Source: JAFGXT01 sp963677165 (GTDB taxonomy: Bacteria > Verrucomicrobiota > Lentisphaeria > Victivallales > SZUA-371). Taken from it: 64,000 nucleotides of DNA. The notes under the pieces were generated by a model, which did not search any database, was not told the DNA's origin, and worked only from the letters and a program-made list of their open reading frames with translations. The first letter of the stretch is position 1. Every line of letters starts with the position of its first letter. The stretch covers positions 248,001 through 312,000 of the forward strand of contig CAXXSX010000002.1 of NCBI GenBank assembly GCA_963677165.2. The letters run 5' to 3'. Positions 8,268-15,466 of the stretch are shown piece after piece. The position numbers were made by a program, and so were the translations under genes.

Positions 8268-9563
8268 TTAATACAAGTGGGATTTCCAGTTGTTATCCCA
8301 GGTAACCGATTTAACACTGGTCCACAGAGATGACAGTAAGTCGATCTTCTTACGTTCGCTGGTAGCCATAGCAATCGGAACATGAGTAAATGAATCATGC
8401 CAGTGTCCAATCACCATGTCGGTACATCCGGCAAACGCGGCATGAACGGCATTCATTGAAAGCAACTGACAGAATACCGCATCCGTTCCGTGAGCCGGAA
8501 GACTGCGGATCATATAACTGGGATCAAAGTATTTAACATTAATCTCAATACCTTTTTTCTTGGCCCATTCATTAATTTCCTGTTTGAGATAAACCCCAAT
8601 ATTATTATGAAGTTTGTTGCCCGACTTATCCCGTTTCGTGGATTCTTCAGTAAACAGGTGCTGACCGGCTCCTTCCGCGGCAATAACTACAGCATGCCTG
8701 CGCGATAGAAGACGTTTTTCCAGGCTTACAAAGAATTCATCCATGCTGAATTCTTCCTCCGGGACAAAACAATAGTTAATATGGGTATTTGCTAACGAAG
8801 CATAAGCCGCGATAAAACCGCTGTCACGTCCCATAACATGGACAAGGCCAATACCGTTAGGCGCGCCTTTTGCCTCATTATGAGCAGCAGTAATCACGGA
8901 ATTCGTAGCATAAACCGCAGTCTCGAATCCGAAAGTCTGATCCATAAAACTAATATCATTATCAATCGTCTTAGGAATACAGATAATACTGATGTTCAGC
9001 TTTCTTTTTTCTATTTCCTTCGCCACATCATGGGCACAGCGCAAAGTACCATCTCCACCAATACAGAAAACCATATTGATATTCATACGTTCCAGGGTAT
9101 CAACCATAACGCTTTCATCAATACGTCCGCGTGAAGAACCTAGAATCGTACCGCCGGATTCATGAATATCATCCACCATATCAGGGGTCAGCATAATCGG
9201 CTCATGGCTATACTGGGGATTCAACCCCTGATAACCATAACGGATACCATATACAATCGGAACTTTGTAACGTACCATCAAAGTACGGGTAAGCCCTTTG
9301 ATAACATCATTAAGCCCCGGACAAAGCCCGCCGGCTGTAAGGATCGCGGCTTTGGTCCATGAAGGATCATGATAGATCTTTTCACGGGGTCCGGCTTTTT
9401 CAAAAGCCTGAAGCGTACCGGTACTTTCAAGTTCGACTTTGATCTTGTCTACATCTTTTTCATATACAACAGATGAACTGTCGCTTTCAAAACTAACATC
9501 ATCCAGCGGAGAGGGCAAAGTCGCACTTCCCAGCCTTTTGACTTTAAATGATAATTTGTCCAT
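8268..9563 (-). CDS. pfkA: 6-phosphofructokinase, long form, probably ATP-dependent
   Basis: A 431-residue glycolytic phosphofructokinase (fructose 6-phosphate to fructose 1,6-bisphosphate). It has an N-terminal extension of about 85 residues before the catalytic core, compared with the 320-residue E. coli enzyme. Motifs: T-A-G-G-L-C-P-G-L-N (phosphate-donor loop), G-G-D-G-T at 169-173, P-K-T-I-D-N-D at 197-203 with the catalytic Asp, and M-G-R-D-S-G-F. Gly at the fourth position of GGDGT is typical of ATP users (pyrophosphate enzymes have Asp there), whereas Lys in PKTIDND is typical of the pyrophosphate/long-form branch; the combination is known from plant and trypanosome ATP enzymes. Single gene with its own terminator; start chosen because GGAG lies 8-11 bp upstream. 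Confidence 0.93.
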   Translation of the reverse strand: MDKLSFKVKRLGSATLPSPLDDVSFESDSSSVVYEKDVDKIKVELESTGTLQAFEKAGPREKIYHDPSWTKAAILTAGGLCPGLNDVIKGLTRTLMVRYKVPIVYGIRYGYQGLNPQYSHEPIMLTPDMVDDIHESGGTILGSSRGRIDESVMVDTLERMNINMVFCIGGDGTLRCAHDVAKEIEKRKLNISIICIPKTIDNDISFMDQTFGFETAVYATNSVITAAHNEAKGAPNGIGLVHVMGRDSGFIAAYASLANTHINYCFVPEEEFSMDEFFVSLEKRLLSRRHAVVIAAEGAGQHLFTEESTKRDKSGNKLHNNIGVYLKQEINEWAKKKGIEINVKYFDPSYMIRSLPAHGTDAVFCQLLSMNAVHAAFAGCTDMVIGHWHDSFTHVPIAMATSERKKIDLLSSLWTSVKSVTWDNNWKSHLY

Positions 9564-9885
9564 TTACTGCAATAACTCCAGTTTAATATGTCAATAAAAC
9601 AACGCCTCGTCCGATCATTCGGACATATTCCTTCCCCTGGTTCTTATTACTTTCAGTGTATATAAAACAGGTTCAAACGCTTTTTTTCAACTATGTCGGC
9701 CTTTTTTTTGCAAAACTTTAACGCAGAATAGACATATAACAGATAAATCAGACTGTTTTTGTTCTCAAAAATCTGCAACGCCGGTATTTGCCTATCCATG
9801 ATAGATTACTGGAAGCAGTGTTGAATAATTCATCCGCAAGGCATATATTGACGCGAAATATAATTCAAACGGGGATGATTTACAT
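9564..9885. other. Divergent intergenic region, no feature recognised
   Basis: About 320 bp between two divergent genes. AT-rich with short T runs; it must hold both promoters, but I cannot single out a convincing pair of -35 and -10 boxes. Confidence 0.4.
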
Positions 9886-10569
9886 ATGATTGCTATTATA
9901 TCACTGTTGCTGGTGCTTTTTCTGTCGCTGACGGTTACACGACTGGCAACAATCGCGTTGATCCATACCGGCATGTCGGAAGAAAGTGCTAAACTTCAGG
10001 CAAGGTCGGCACTCTCCGGCTGCGGTTTTACCACCAGTGAGTCGGAAAACATGGTAAACCATCCGGTTAGACGACGCATCCTGCTGGTCATGATGCTGCT
10101 CGGTAATATCGGTGTCGTTGCCACCATGTCTTCAATCATTGTCAGCACCATGAAATACAGCGATGTTTATGACAAGTTATGGATCAAATTCGCCATCCTC
10201 ATCCCCGGCCTCCTGCTCCTCTGGCACATGATGAAAAGTAAATGGTTTTCCAACCTGGTGTACGCGCTCTTTAAATTGTTTATGCGACTCAAGGGAGAAA
10301 AAAAGATTCCCGACCATGTTACGCTATGCCATCTCGACAATCATTTCAAAATTGCTGATATATTTATTTCCGATGAAAATGTTCTGGCAAACCGTAAAAT
10401 TGCCGATATCACCTCCCCGGACATCCAGATACTGGGCCTCAAAAATGCAGACGGAGATTACATCAACAATCCTCCCGGCAATACTGTAATATCCCGCGGC
10501 AATACTCTTATCCTCTACGGTCAAACTGATAATATCTCTGCTCTACTATCATGCGAAAGCGAAGGATGA
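9886..10569 (+). CDS. Membrane protein with TrkA-C (RCK-C) domain
   Basis: A 227-residue protein with an N-terminal membrane helix (residues 1-23), two further helices (about 66-90 and 98-120) and a cytoplasmic C-terminal domain (about 140-225). That domain has the pattern of a TrkA-C/RCK-C ligand-binding domain (I-A-D-I-x-x-x; P-G-N-T-V-I-S-R-G-N-T-L-I-L-Y-G). The segment A-L-S-G-C-G-F-T-T between helices 1 and 2 resembles potassium-transporter pore-loop wording, but there are too few helices for a complete transporter. It may be a regulatory or accessory membrane protein for ion transport. Single gene; substrate unknown. Confidence 0.78.
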   Translation: MIAIISLLLVLFLSLTVTRLATIALIHTGMSEESAKLQARSALSGCGFTTSESENMVNHPVRRRILLVMMLLGNIGVVATMSSIIVSTMKYSDVYDKLWIKFAILIPGLLLLWHMMKSKWFSNLVYALFKLFMRLKGEKKIPDHVTLCHLDNHFKIADIFISDENVLANRKIADITSPDIQILGLKNADGDYINNPPGNTVISRGNTLILYGQTDNISALLSCESEG

Positions 10570-10755
10570 GCGTTGAGCATTACTCGCCAGCGGAGGCTCT
10601 CCGCAAAAAGCCGCCCGCGGCAAAGGGCAACCGCGGACGACAAGGGAATGGAAAATTTTCTACCACGAAGATTAAATAAGTTTTAAGTAACTGTGTAAAA
10701 AACGGCATTACTCTCCTCATTCTTAATTCTTCATTCTTAATTCTCACTGTGGTTA
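10570..10755. repeat. Small hairpins and repeat R3 copy 1
   Basis: GCGGAG at 10590-10595 pairs with CTCCGC at 10599-10604; a similar hairpin occurs at 26090-26104. Bases 10661-10742 (CCACGAAG start, then TTTTAAGTAACTGTGTAAAA core) repeat almost exactly at 12134-12208. Both R3 copies lie just 3' of a member of the six-gene family. Confidence 0.8.
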
Positions 10756-11412
10756 TTATTCTTTATTCCATTTCTTCTGGAATTCTTCCCATTTTTTGTA
10801 TCTCAATATCCTTATTTCGCCTCCAACATATATCACAACTCCACTGAAATGATGATTTCCCGGTTTATCCCAAATCAACGGCTTGTCTGCATTTTCAGGC
10901 GTATCCCTAAGCCCGCCATGATATATGAAAGAAACATTGTCTTCCGTCAAAGGATGGTTCGCATTTCCTTTTGGAACAGCCCCATACTGATTCGCACATA
11001 TTAAAGTTCCATATCCAATCATCTTATCCGGTTTCAACATCAACATCTGAAACGCCTCCGCACCGTTTTTATCCGGAAACCAGCCATCATTTTCAGAAGC
11101 ATACTGTCTCAACGAATACTCAATTAGAACTTGGTTCGATGAACAGCAACATAAATTTGCCTGCTGATAAACCTCAAGCGCAAACCATATTCCGTACAGC
11201 AAACACACCATAACACAAATGGTTATCAGTTCCTTAAAGCGCTTAAACTTCCATCCATTCCTTTTCATCGCCGGAACAATGCCACAAATCACAGCGGAAA
11301 CTGTCCCAGCGAAAGACCAGTAGACCTTTCCATAATAAAGACAAGCAATGCTACAACTTAGAAGGATTGCCGCTATCAGCAAAATTTTTATCTTTAGTTT
11401 TTCTTCAGTCAT
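10756..11412 (-). CDS. Membrane H-X9-DG-module protein, paralogue 1 (degenerate)
   Basis: A 218-residue member of the six-gene family at 10.7-15.2 kb. Three predicted membrane helices (about 8-27, 32-50, 61-80) are followed by the module shared with pseudopilin tails: a short helix (Y-S-L-R-Q-Y-A), N-D-G-W-F-P-D-K-x-G, L-T-E-x-N-V-S-F-I-Y, and W-D-K-P-G-N-H. This is the most divergent copy: the V-C-P-S-T segment is replaced by L-I-C-A-N, and the H-X9-DG motif reads H-X9-GG, so the Asp is lost. The start overlaps the previous stop by 4 bp (ATGA), so it is translationally coupled to paralogue 2. Function unknown; possibly decaying. Confidence 0.8.
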   Translation of the reverse strand: MTEEKLKIKILLIAAILLSCSIACLYYGKVYWSFAGTVSAVICGIVPAMKRNGWKFKRFKELITICVMVCLLYGIWFALEVYQQANLCCCSSNQVLIEYSLRQYASENDGWFPDKNGAEAFQMLMLKPDKMIGYGTLICANQYGAVPKGNANHPLTEDNVSFIYHGGLRDTPENADKPLIWDKPGNHHFSGVVIYVGGEIRILRYKKWEEFQKKWNKE

Positions 11413-12083
11413 TTTCCTGCCGATTTATTTTCCGTTTTATTCTTTATGTCCTGAAGCCACGTTTTGCTGCTTATTCCTTCCACATGACCGTCAACAAATA
11501 CAGCGCATCCAAAATTCATATGGTTTCCGGGCTTATCCCAGACCAAAGGTTTACCTGCGTTTTCAGGTGTATCTCTCAGACCGGCTTTATAAGTGTAAGA
11601 AACTGTCGCGCCAGTCAAAGGTTTATTATCTGCCCCGGCAGCATCTTTTGTACTGGGACAAACATATATTTTATAATCAGTAAGATATTCACCTCTCCTC
11701 AACTGTTCAAATCCGGCAGATCCATCTTTATCGGGGAACCAGCCATTATTGTCCGAAGCATAATACTTCATCGCCAATCCAATCTGTTTTAATTGAGATG
11801 CGCAAACCACCCTTTTCACTTTTTCACTAGGACCTCTTGGCGGCAGCATCCCTAAAACGATAACCGCAATTATAAATAGAAAAAAAATGACAACAGCCAA
11901 GTTGGACCGCCCCACCTTAATGTGGCTGCATTTATATGTAAACACCACGCCCAACACCAATGCAACAAACCTAAAAACACGGCAAAGATTCCAAGCTTTG
12001 TATTCCGAAAAAAGTTCACCAATAAAAATCGCTGCAATCATAATTACCAGAAAAACCAATGCAGATTTCGTTCTCTTTTTCAA
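11409..12083 (-). CDS. Membrane H-X9-DG-module protein, paralogue 2
   Basis: About 224 residues from a TTG start at 12083, chosen because GAAAGGGGAGG lies 7 bp upstream; the longer frame to an ATG at 12128 would begin inside a CCACGAAG repeat. Three membrane helices, then C-A-S-Q-L-K-Q-I-G-L-A-M-K-Y-Y-A, N-N-G-W-F-P-D-K-D-G, V-C-P-S-T and an intact H-X9-DG (N-H, nine residues, D-G-H-V). In pseudopilins this module follows the single pilin helix; here it follows several helices and no prepilin signal is present. Coupled by a 4-bp overlap to paralogue 1. Function unknown. Confidence 0.82.
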   Translation of the reverse strand: MKKRTKSALVFLVIMIAAIFIGELFSEYKAWNLCRVFRFVALVLGVVFTYKCSHIKVGRSNLAVVIFFLFIIAVIVLGMLPPRGPSEKVKRVVCASQLKQIGLAMKYYASDNNGWFPDKDGSAGFEQLRRGEYLTDYKIYVCPSTKDAAGADNKPLTGATVSYTYKAGLRDTPENAGKPLVWDKPGNHMNFGCAVFVDGHVEGISSKTWLQDIKNKTENKSAGK

Positions 12084-12112
12084 TATATTACCTCCCCTTT
12101 CATTTCCTTTTT

Positions 12113-12142
12113 CCACCACGAAGAACACGAAGAACCACGAAG
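12113..12142. repeat. CCACGAAG repeat array
   Basis: Three near-direct units of (AC)CACGAAGA between paralogues 3 and 2. Related arrays lie at 12870-12898, 13574-13603 and 13684-13713, in both orientations. Confidence 0.85.
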
Positions 12143-12208
12143 ATTTAAAAAAGTTTTAAGTAACTGTGTAAAAAACGGCATCACTCTCCTCATTCTTAAT
12201 TCTTAATT
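12134..12208. repeat. Repeat R3, copy 2
   Basis: Near-identical to 10661-10742: the TTTTAAGTAACTGTGTAAAA core, then CGGCATCACTCTCCTCATTC (CGGCATTAC... in copy 1), then ATTCTTAA-rich sequence. It overlaps the stop codon of the gene ending at 12196. Confidence 0.85.
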
Positions 12209-12867
12209 TCTTCCGTATTTATTTCGCTTCCCTTTTCAAACCAGTTTGAGGCTGTTATTCCACTGACATGACCATCTACATACAAAATATTTCCAAATTT
12301 CTTGTGATTTGTCGGTTTGTCCCAAACCAGCGGTTTTTGAGAATCTTCTCCGCTTTCCTTTAAACCACCTCTGTATACATACGAAATATTTTCCTCCGTC
12401 AACGCCTGATCTCCCGAACCTGGTTCATCTGTAGTGCTCGGGCATACGTACACTTTATAATCGGTCAAGTAGCCATTACTCCTTAGTTGTTCCAGTCCGG
12501 CAGCTCCGTCTTTATTTGGAAACCAGTCTTTATTATCCATAGCATACTGCTTCATGGCCAGTCCGATCTGTTTTAGATGCGAAGCACATCTTATAACTTT
12601 TGGAGTATGATGAACCGAGTTCAACGCTGGAGCCAAAACCCAGAAAGCATAAACAAAAAGGATAACAGGCCCTAACATCCAGTTCGGATTAAAGTTTTTC
12701 CCATGACAATAAAATATAACAGGACTTAATACGAAACTAAATCCAATAGCTAATAAAGGCAAAATCAGAGCTCCTCCACCAACCAATTTCAGATGTAACA
12801 TACTAAGCAAGAACGATGCAATAGAAATCGCATAACAGCAATAAATAGTTTTAGTTGATTTTTTCAT
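12196..12867 (-). CDS. Membrane H-X9-DG-module protein, paralogue 3
   Basis: A 223-residue protein starting M-K-K-S-T-K-T-I, like paralogue 4 (M-E-K-S-T-K-E-I). Four hydrophobic segments (about 8-25, 28-52, 65-85 and nearby) lead into C-A-S-H-L-K-Q-I-G-L-A-M-K-Q-Y-A, D-W-F-P-N-K-D-G, V-C-P-S-T, V-Y-R-G-G-L-K and an intact H-X9-DG-H. Its start overlaps the stop of paralogue 4 by 4 bp (ATGA). The ribosome site AAAGGA lies inside a CCACGAAG-type repeat at 12870-12898. Function unknown. Confidence 0.82.
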   Translation of the reverse strand: MKKSTKTIYCCYAISIASFLLSMLHLKLVGGGALILPLLAIGFSFVLSPVIFYCHGKNFNPNWMLGPVILFVYAFWVLAPALNSVHHTPKVIRCASHLKQIGLAMKQYAMDNKDWFPNKDGAAGLEQLRSNGYLTDYKVYVCPSTTDEPGSGDQALTEENISYVYRGGLKESGEDSQKPLVWDKPTNHKKFGNILYVDGHVSGITASNWFEKGSEINTEEIKN

Positions 12868-13553
12868 TTCTTCGCGTCCTTTGTGTTCTTCGTGGTTTTA
12901 TTTTGAATTCCGGCCTGTTCCATCCAGTCGGGCCCGGTAAATCCGGTCACATGTCCATCCATAAATAGTACGCTACCGTAATTCTGGTGATTTTCGGGCT
13001 TGTCCCAAGCCAGCGGAATATCCGGGTCGTTGCCTTCTTTCAAGCCGCTCCTGTAAACGTATGACACAATGTCTTCTGTAAGCCTATCGTTTTTGCCGCT
13101 TGAATAACGTTTTCCTGTCATCGGACAAATGTACACCTGATGCTCAATACAATATCCCTCACGCCTGAGAATTTCGAACCCCTCCGCCCCGTCTTTATTC
13201 GGAAACCAGTCTTTATTATCCTGGGCATACTGTTTCATAGCCAGTCCAATCTGCTTCAAGTTTGCAACACAGGATATTTCATTGGCTTTTCTTCCCACTC
13301 TTTCTACATTTATCATTTGAATCATTACAATAACTGCTACAGGAAGAACGACCAGAGAAAACAACCACAGCGAATTATGCTTTTTCCCATGGCTGTAAAC
13401 ACATGGCGGAATAAATACGATTACAAATATTCCTGAAATCACCAGCAACGCCGAAACCAGAGAAAGACGGTTATGGCCAAGAAGTAATCCCGCTATAATC
13501 AGCCCTGCTCCGATCAACCAGATCAGCCCAATTTCTTTTGTCGATTTTTCCAT
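12864..13553 (-). CDS. Membrane H-X9-DG-module protein, paralogue 4
   Basis: About 229 residues. The ATG at 13553 is chosen because it aligns with the start of paralogue 3; the longer frame to 13628 would add residues encoded by a CCACGAAG-type repeat. Hydrophobic segments precede C-V-A-N-L-K-Q-I-G-L-A-M-K-Q-Y-A, D-W-F-P-N-K-D-G, I-C-P-M-T and an intact H-X9-DG-H. The last residues (N-K-T-T-K-N-T-K-D-A-K-K) are the in-frame translation of the repeat at 12870-12898, so the repeat has become the C-terminal tail. Function unknown. Confidence 0.8.
   Translation of the reverse strand: MEKSTKEIGLIWLIGAGLIIAGLLLGHNRLSLVSALLVISGIFVIVFIPPCVYSHGKKHNSLWLFSLVVLPVAVIVMIQMINVERVGRKANEISCVANLKQIGLAMKQYAQDNKDWFPNKDGAEGFEILRREGYCIEHQVYICPMTGKRYSSGKNDRLTEDIVSYVYRSGLKEGNDPDIPLAWDKPENHQNYGSVLFMDGHVTGFTGPDWMEQAGIQNKTTKNTKDAKK
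12870..12898. repeat. CCACGAAG repeat array, coding
   Basis: CTTCGTGG/CTTCGCG-type units in the orientation opposite to 12113-12142. They encode the tail of paralogue 4 and supply the ribosome site of paralogue 3. Confidence 0.8.
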
Positions 13554-13724
13554 TTTCCCATTCCATTTTTTCAACCACGAAGGACTCGAAGAACCGCGAA
13601 GAGTTTTTAAAAGTTTTTCTTCAAACATATTCCAATTTTATTATGTAGGACTTTAAGGGATATGAAGAAGAATTCTTATTAATCCTTCGTGGTCCTTCGC
13701 GTCCTCCGTGGTTATTTTTCCTAG
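13554..13724. repeat. Spacer with two CCACGAAG arrays
   Basis: Units at 13574-13603 (CCACGAAGGACTCGAAGAAC type) and, inverted, at 13684-13713. Together they could form a long hairpin in the transcript between paralogues 5 and 4. Confidence 0.75.
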
Positions 13725-14387
13725 TTACTCAGTTACTTTTTCCAGCCAGTTTGTAGCGGTTATTCCACTGACATGTCCATCGCAATAGAGGATATTGCCG
13801 AATTTCTCATGATTTGTCGGTTTATCCCAGGCTAACGGTTTATCAGCATTTTCAGCAGTATCTTTTAATCCCCCCTTGTAGACATAAGAAACATTAGCTT
13901 CTGTCAACGGCTGATCGTCTGCCCCAGCGGGACAAGTGGTACTTGGGCAAACATAAACCTTGTAATCAGAAAGGTATTCCAGACTACGTAACTGCTCAAA
14001 CCCTGCGGCTCCGTCTTTATCGGGGAACCAGTCATTGTAATCCATGGCATACTGTTTCATTGCCAGTCCCATTTGTTTCAAATTAGAGGAACAACTGATT
14101 CGTCTTGCTTTCTCGCGACCCCCATGACAATTAATCGCAGGTAAAACCATCCCAATTACAATAAAACCTATTAATACCAATAATATGACGACCGTTACCA
14201 TACTCGACGAACCAATTCTGACTTTACGGTTTTTATACAACAGTATGCCTCCGGCAATTACCGCAATCAGCAAACTCAACCAGCCGCTGACAGGAGCCTT
14301 AATATTATGAAAGATTGCGCTTAACGTTATTGCCCCGATCAAGATTCCCATATATACAGGGCTATGTGATTTCTTATTTTCAGACAT
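13725..14387 (-). CDS. Membrane H-X9-DG-module protein, paralogue 5
   Basis: A 220-residue protein with three membrane helices (about 11-28, 34-50, 63-84), a short loop (N-C-H-G-G-R-E-K-A-R-R) like the pseudopilin S-R-E-K-A-R-x segment, then C-S-S-N-L-K-Q-M-G-L-A-M-K-Q-Y-A, D-W-F-P-D-K-D-G, V-C-P-S-T and an intact H-X9-DG-H. The R-E-K-A-R-R loop is strong evidence that the module descends from a pseudopilin. AGGAGA lies upstream of the ATG. Function unknown. Confidence 0.83.
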   Translation of the reverse strand: MSENKKSHSPVYMGILIGAITLSAIFHNIKAPVSGWLSLLIAVIAGGILLYKNRKVRIGSSSMVTVVILLVLIGFIVIGMVLPAINCHGGREKARRISCSSNLKQMGLAMKQYAMDYNDWFPDKDGAAGFEQLRSLEYLSDYKVYVCPSTTCPAGADDQPLTEANVSYVYKGGLKDTAENADKPLAWDKPTNHEKFGNILYCDGHVSGITATNWLEKVTE

Positions 14388-14418
14388 TTTCTTTATTCTC
14401 CTTTTTGTGCTTCTTCAA

Positions 14419-14562
14419 AAGACTCGTGTGAAATGCAGTTTATCTGGTAGGGACGGTTCTCCGTAACCGTCAGCTATTTTGTGCCTGAGCACAAAATTCC
14501 GGAAGACGGCGCGCTACGGAGAGCACGCCCTACCAAAATTCGATCATTTCGCAAGACTCTTT
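14419..14562. repeat. Palindromic repeat R2, copy a (about 145 bp)
   Basis: Ends are inverted repeats of AAGACTCGTGYGAAATG type. Inside, GGTAGGGACGG...CCGTAACCGTC pairs loosely with GACGG...CTACGGAGAGCACGCCCTACC, around a perfect central hairpin ATTTTGTGC/GCACAAAAT. Other copies: 27731-27849 and 60964-61108. The right end overlaps the last codons and stop of the gene at 14544. Confidence 0.88.
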
Positions 14563-15200
14563 GCTTCTTCAAGCCAATTTTCAGCGGTTATTCCACTAAC
14601 ATGCCCGTCACAATAAAGAACATTTCCATATTTCTTGTGATTGCCGCACTTATCCCAGGCAAGCGGCTTTTTCTCATTTTCCGGGATATCGCGCAGTCCG
14701 GCTTTGTATTCGTATGAGACATTATTCGCGGTTAACTGCTGATCGGGGTTTGCCGGTTTAAGACGTGAACTGGGACAAATAAATACCTTGCTGTCGGTCA
14801 GGTATTTTTTACGAAGCATTTCAAATCCGGCAACTCCATTCTTATTTGGAAACCAACCGTCGTTATCGTCAGCATATTGTTTCATTGCCAGTCCGATATT
14901 CTTTAAATTACTTCGACAATTAATTCGATACGTATAACCTTCACGAAGGTTTTTATACAAATGAGAAAAAAAGCTGTAACCCATAATCCCAAGACAAATA
15001 GCCGCGATGGTAATACCCCACCAACCTTTCCAGGTTTTCGACGGAGCTTTGGCATATTCGACGATTCCGGCAATCAGCGTCATTCCCATAATGATGTAGC
15101 CGGTTGTATCCATATCCAGCAACTGGAAAATCACGCTTAACGCCGCAAGTCCGAGGCATATCGGTATTTTTACAGTTGATTTTGGTTGTTCCTTATCCAT
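14544..15200 (-). CDS. Membrane H-X9-DG-module protein, paralogue 6 (first of the row)
   Basis: A 218-residue protein, first in transcription order of the six. Hydrophobic segments at about 10-26, 33-48 and 60-80, then C-R-S-N-L-K-N-I-G-L-A-M-K-Q-Y-A, D-G-W-F-P-N-K-N-G, I-C-P-S-S and an intact H-X9-DG-H. AGGAAGGG precedes the ATG. The last residues (S-L-A-K) and the stop codon come from the terminal inverted repeat of R2 copy a, so this C-terminus was set or changed by repeat insertion. Function unknown. Confidence 0.82.
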   Translation of the reverse strand: MDKEQPKSTVKIPICLGLAALSVIFQLLDMDTTGYIIMGMTLIAGIVEYAKAPSKTWKGWWGITIAAICLGIMGYSFFSHLYKNLREGYTYRINCRSNLKNIGLAMKQYADDNDGWFPNKNGVAGFEMLRKKYLTDSKVFICPSSRLKPANPDQQLTANNVSYEYKAGLRDIPENEKKPLAWDKCGNHKKYGNVLYCDGHVSGITAENWLEEAKSLAK

Positions 15201-15466
15201 TTTTCCCTTCCTGTTCCATTTTAAATTCTCAAAAACGTATTTACTTGGAACCCCTGTTGTTTATTAATTTCATGTCTTCGTTCCTTGCTCTGAACCTCGA
15301 ATTTGCTTCGCTCTTCGAGGGCATAGCCAGGCTTCATTATCGTTAATACATTATTCGATGTCTCGTCTATTGAAGATTTCGCCTGAGGCGACCAGCGGAA
15401 TCCACCCGCTGGACTGTGTCCCGGCACCGCCGGTTGAGATAGTACCGCTTCGCGGCTTTTCTTTTA
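15201..15466. other. Intergenic region with small inverted repeats
   Basis: CCAGCGG at 15392-15398 pairs with CCGCTGG at 15406-15412, and TTCGCC/GGCGA flank 15379-15391. The last 25 bp (CTTCGCGGCTTTTCTTTT) resemble 58496-58515, which lies at the 3' side of another minus-strand gene. No gene. Confidence 0.5.
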
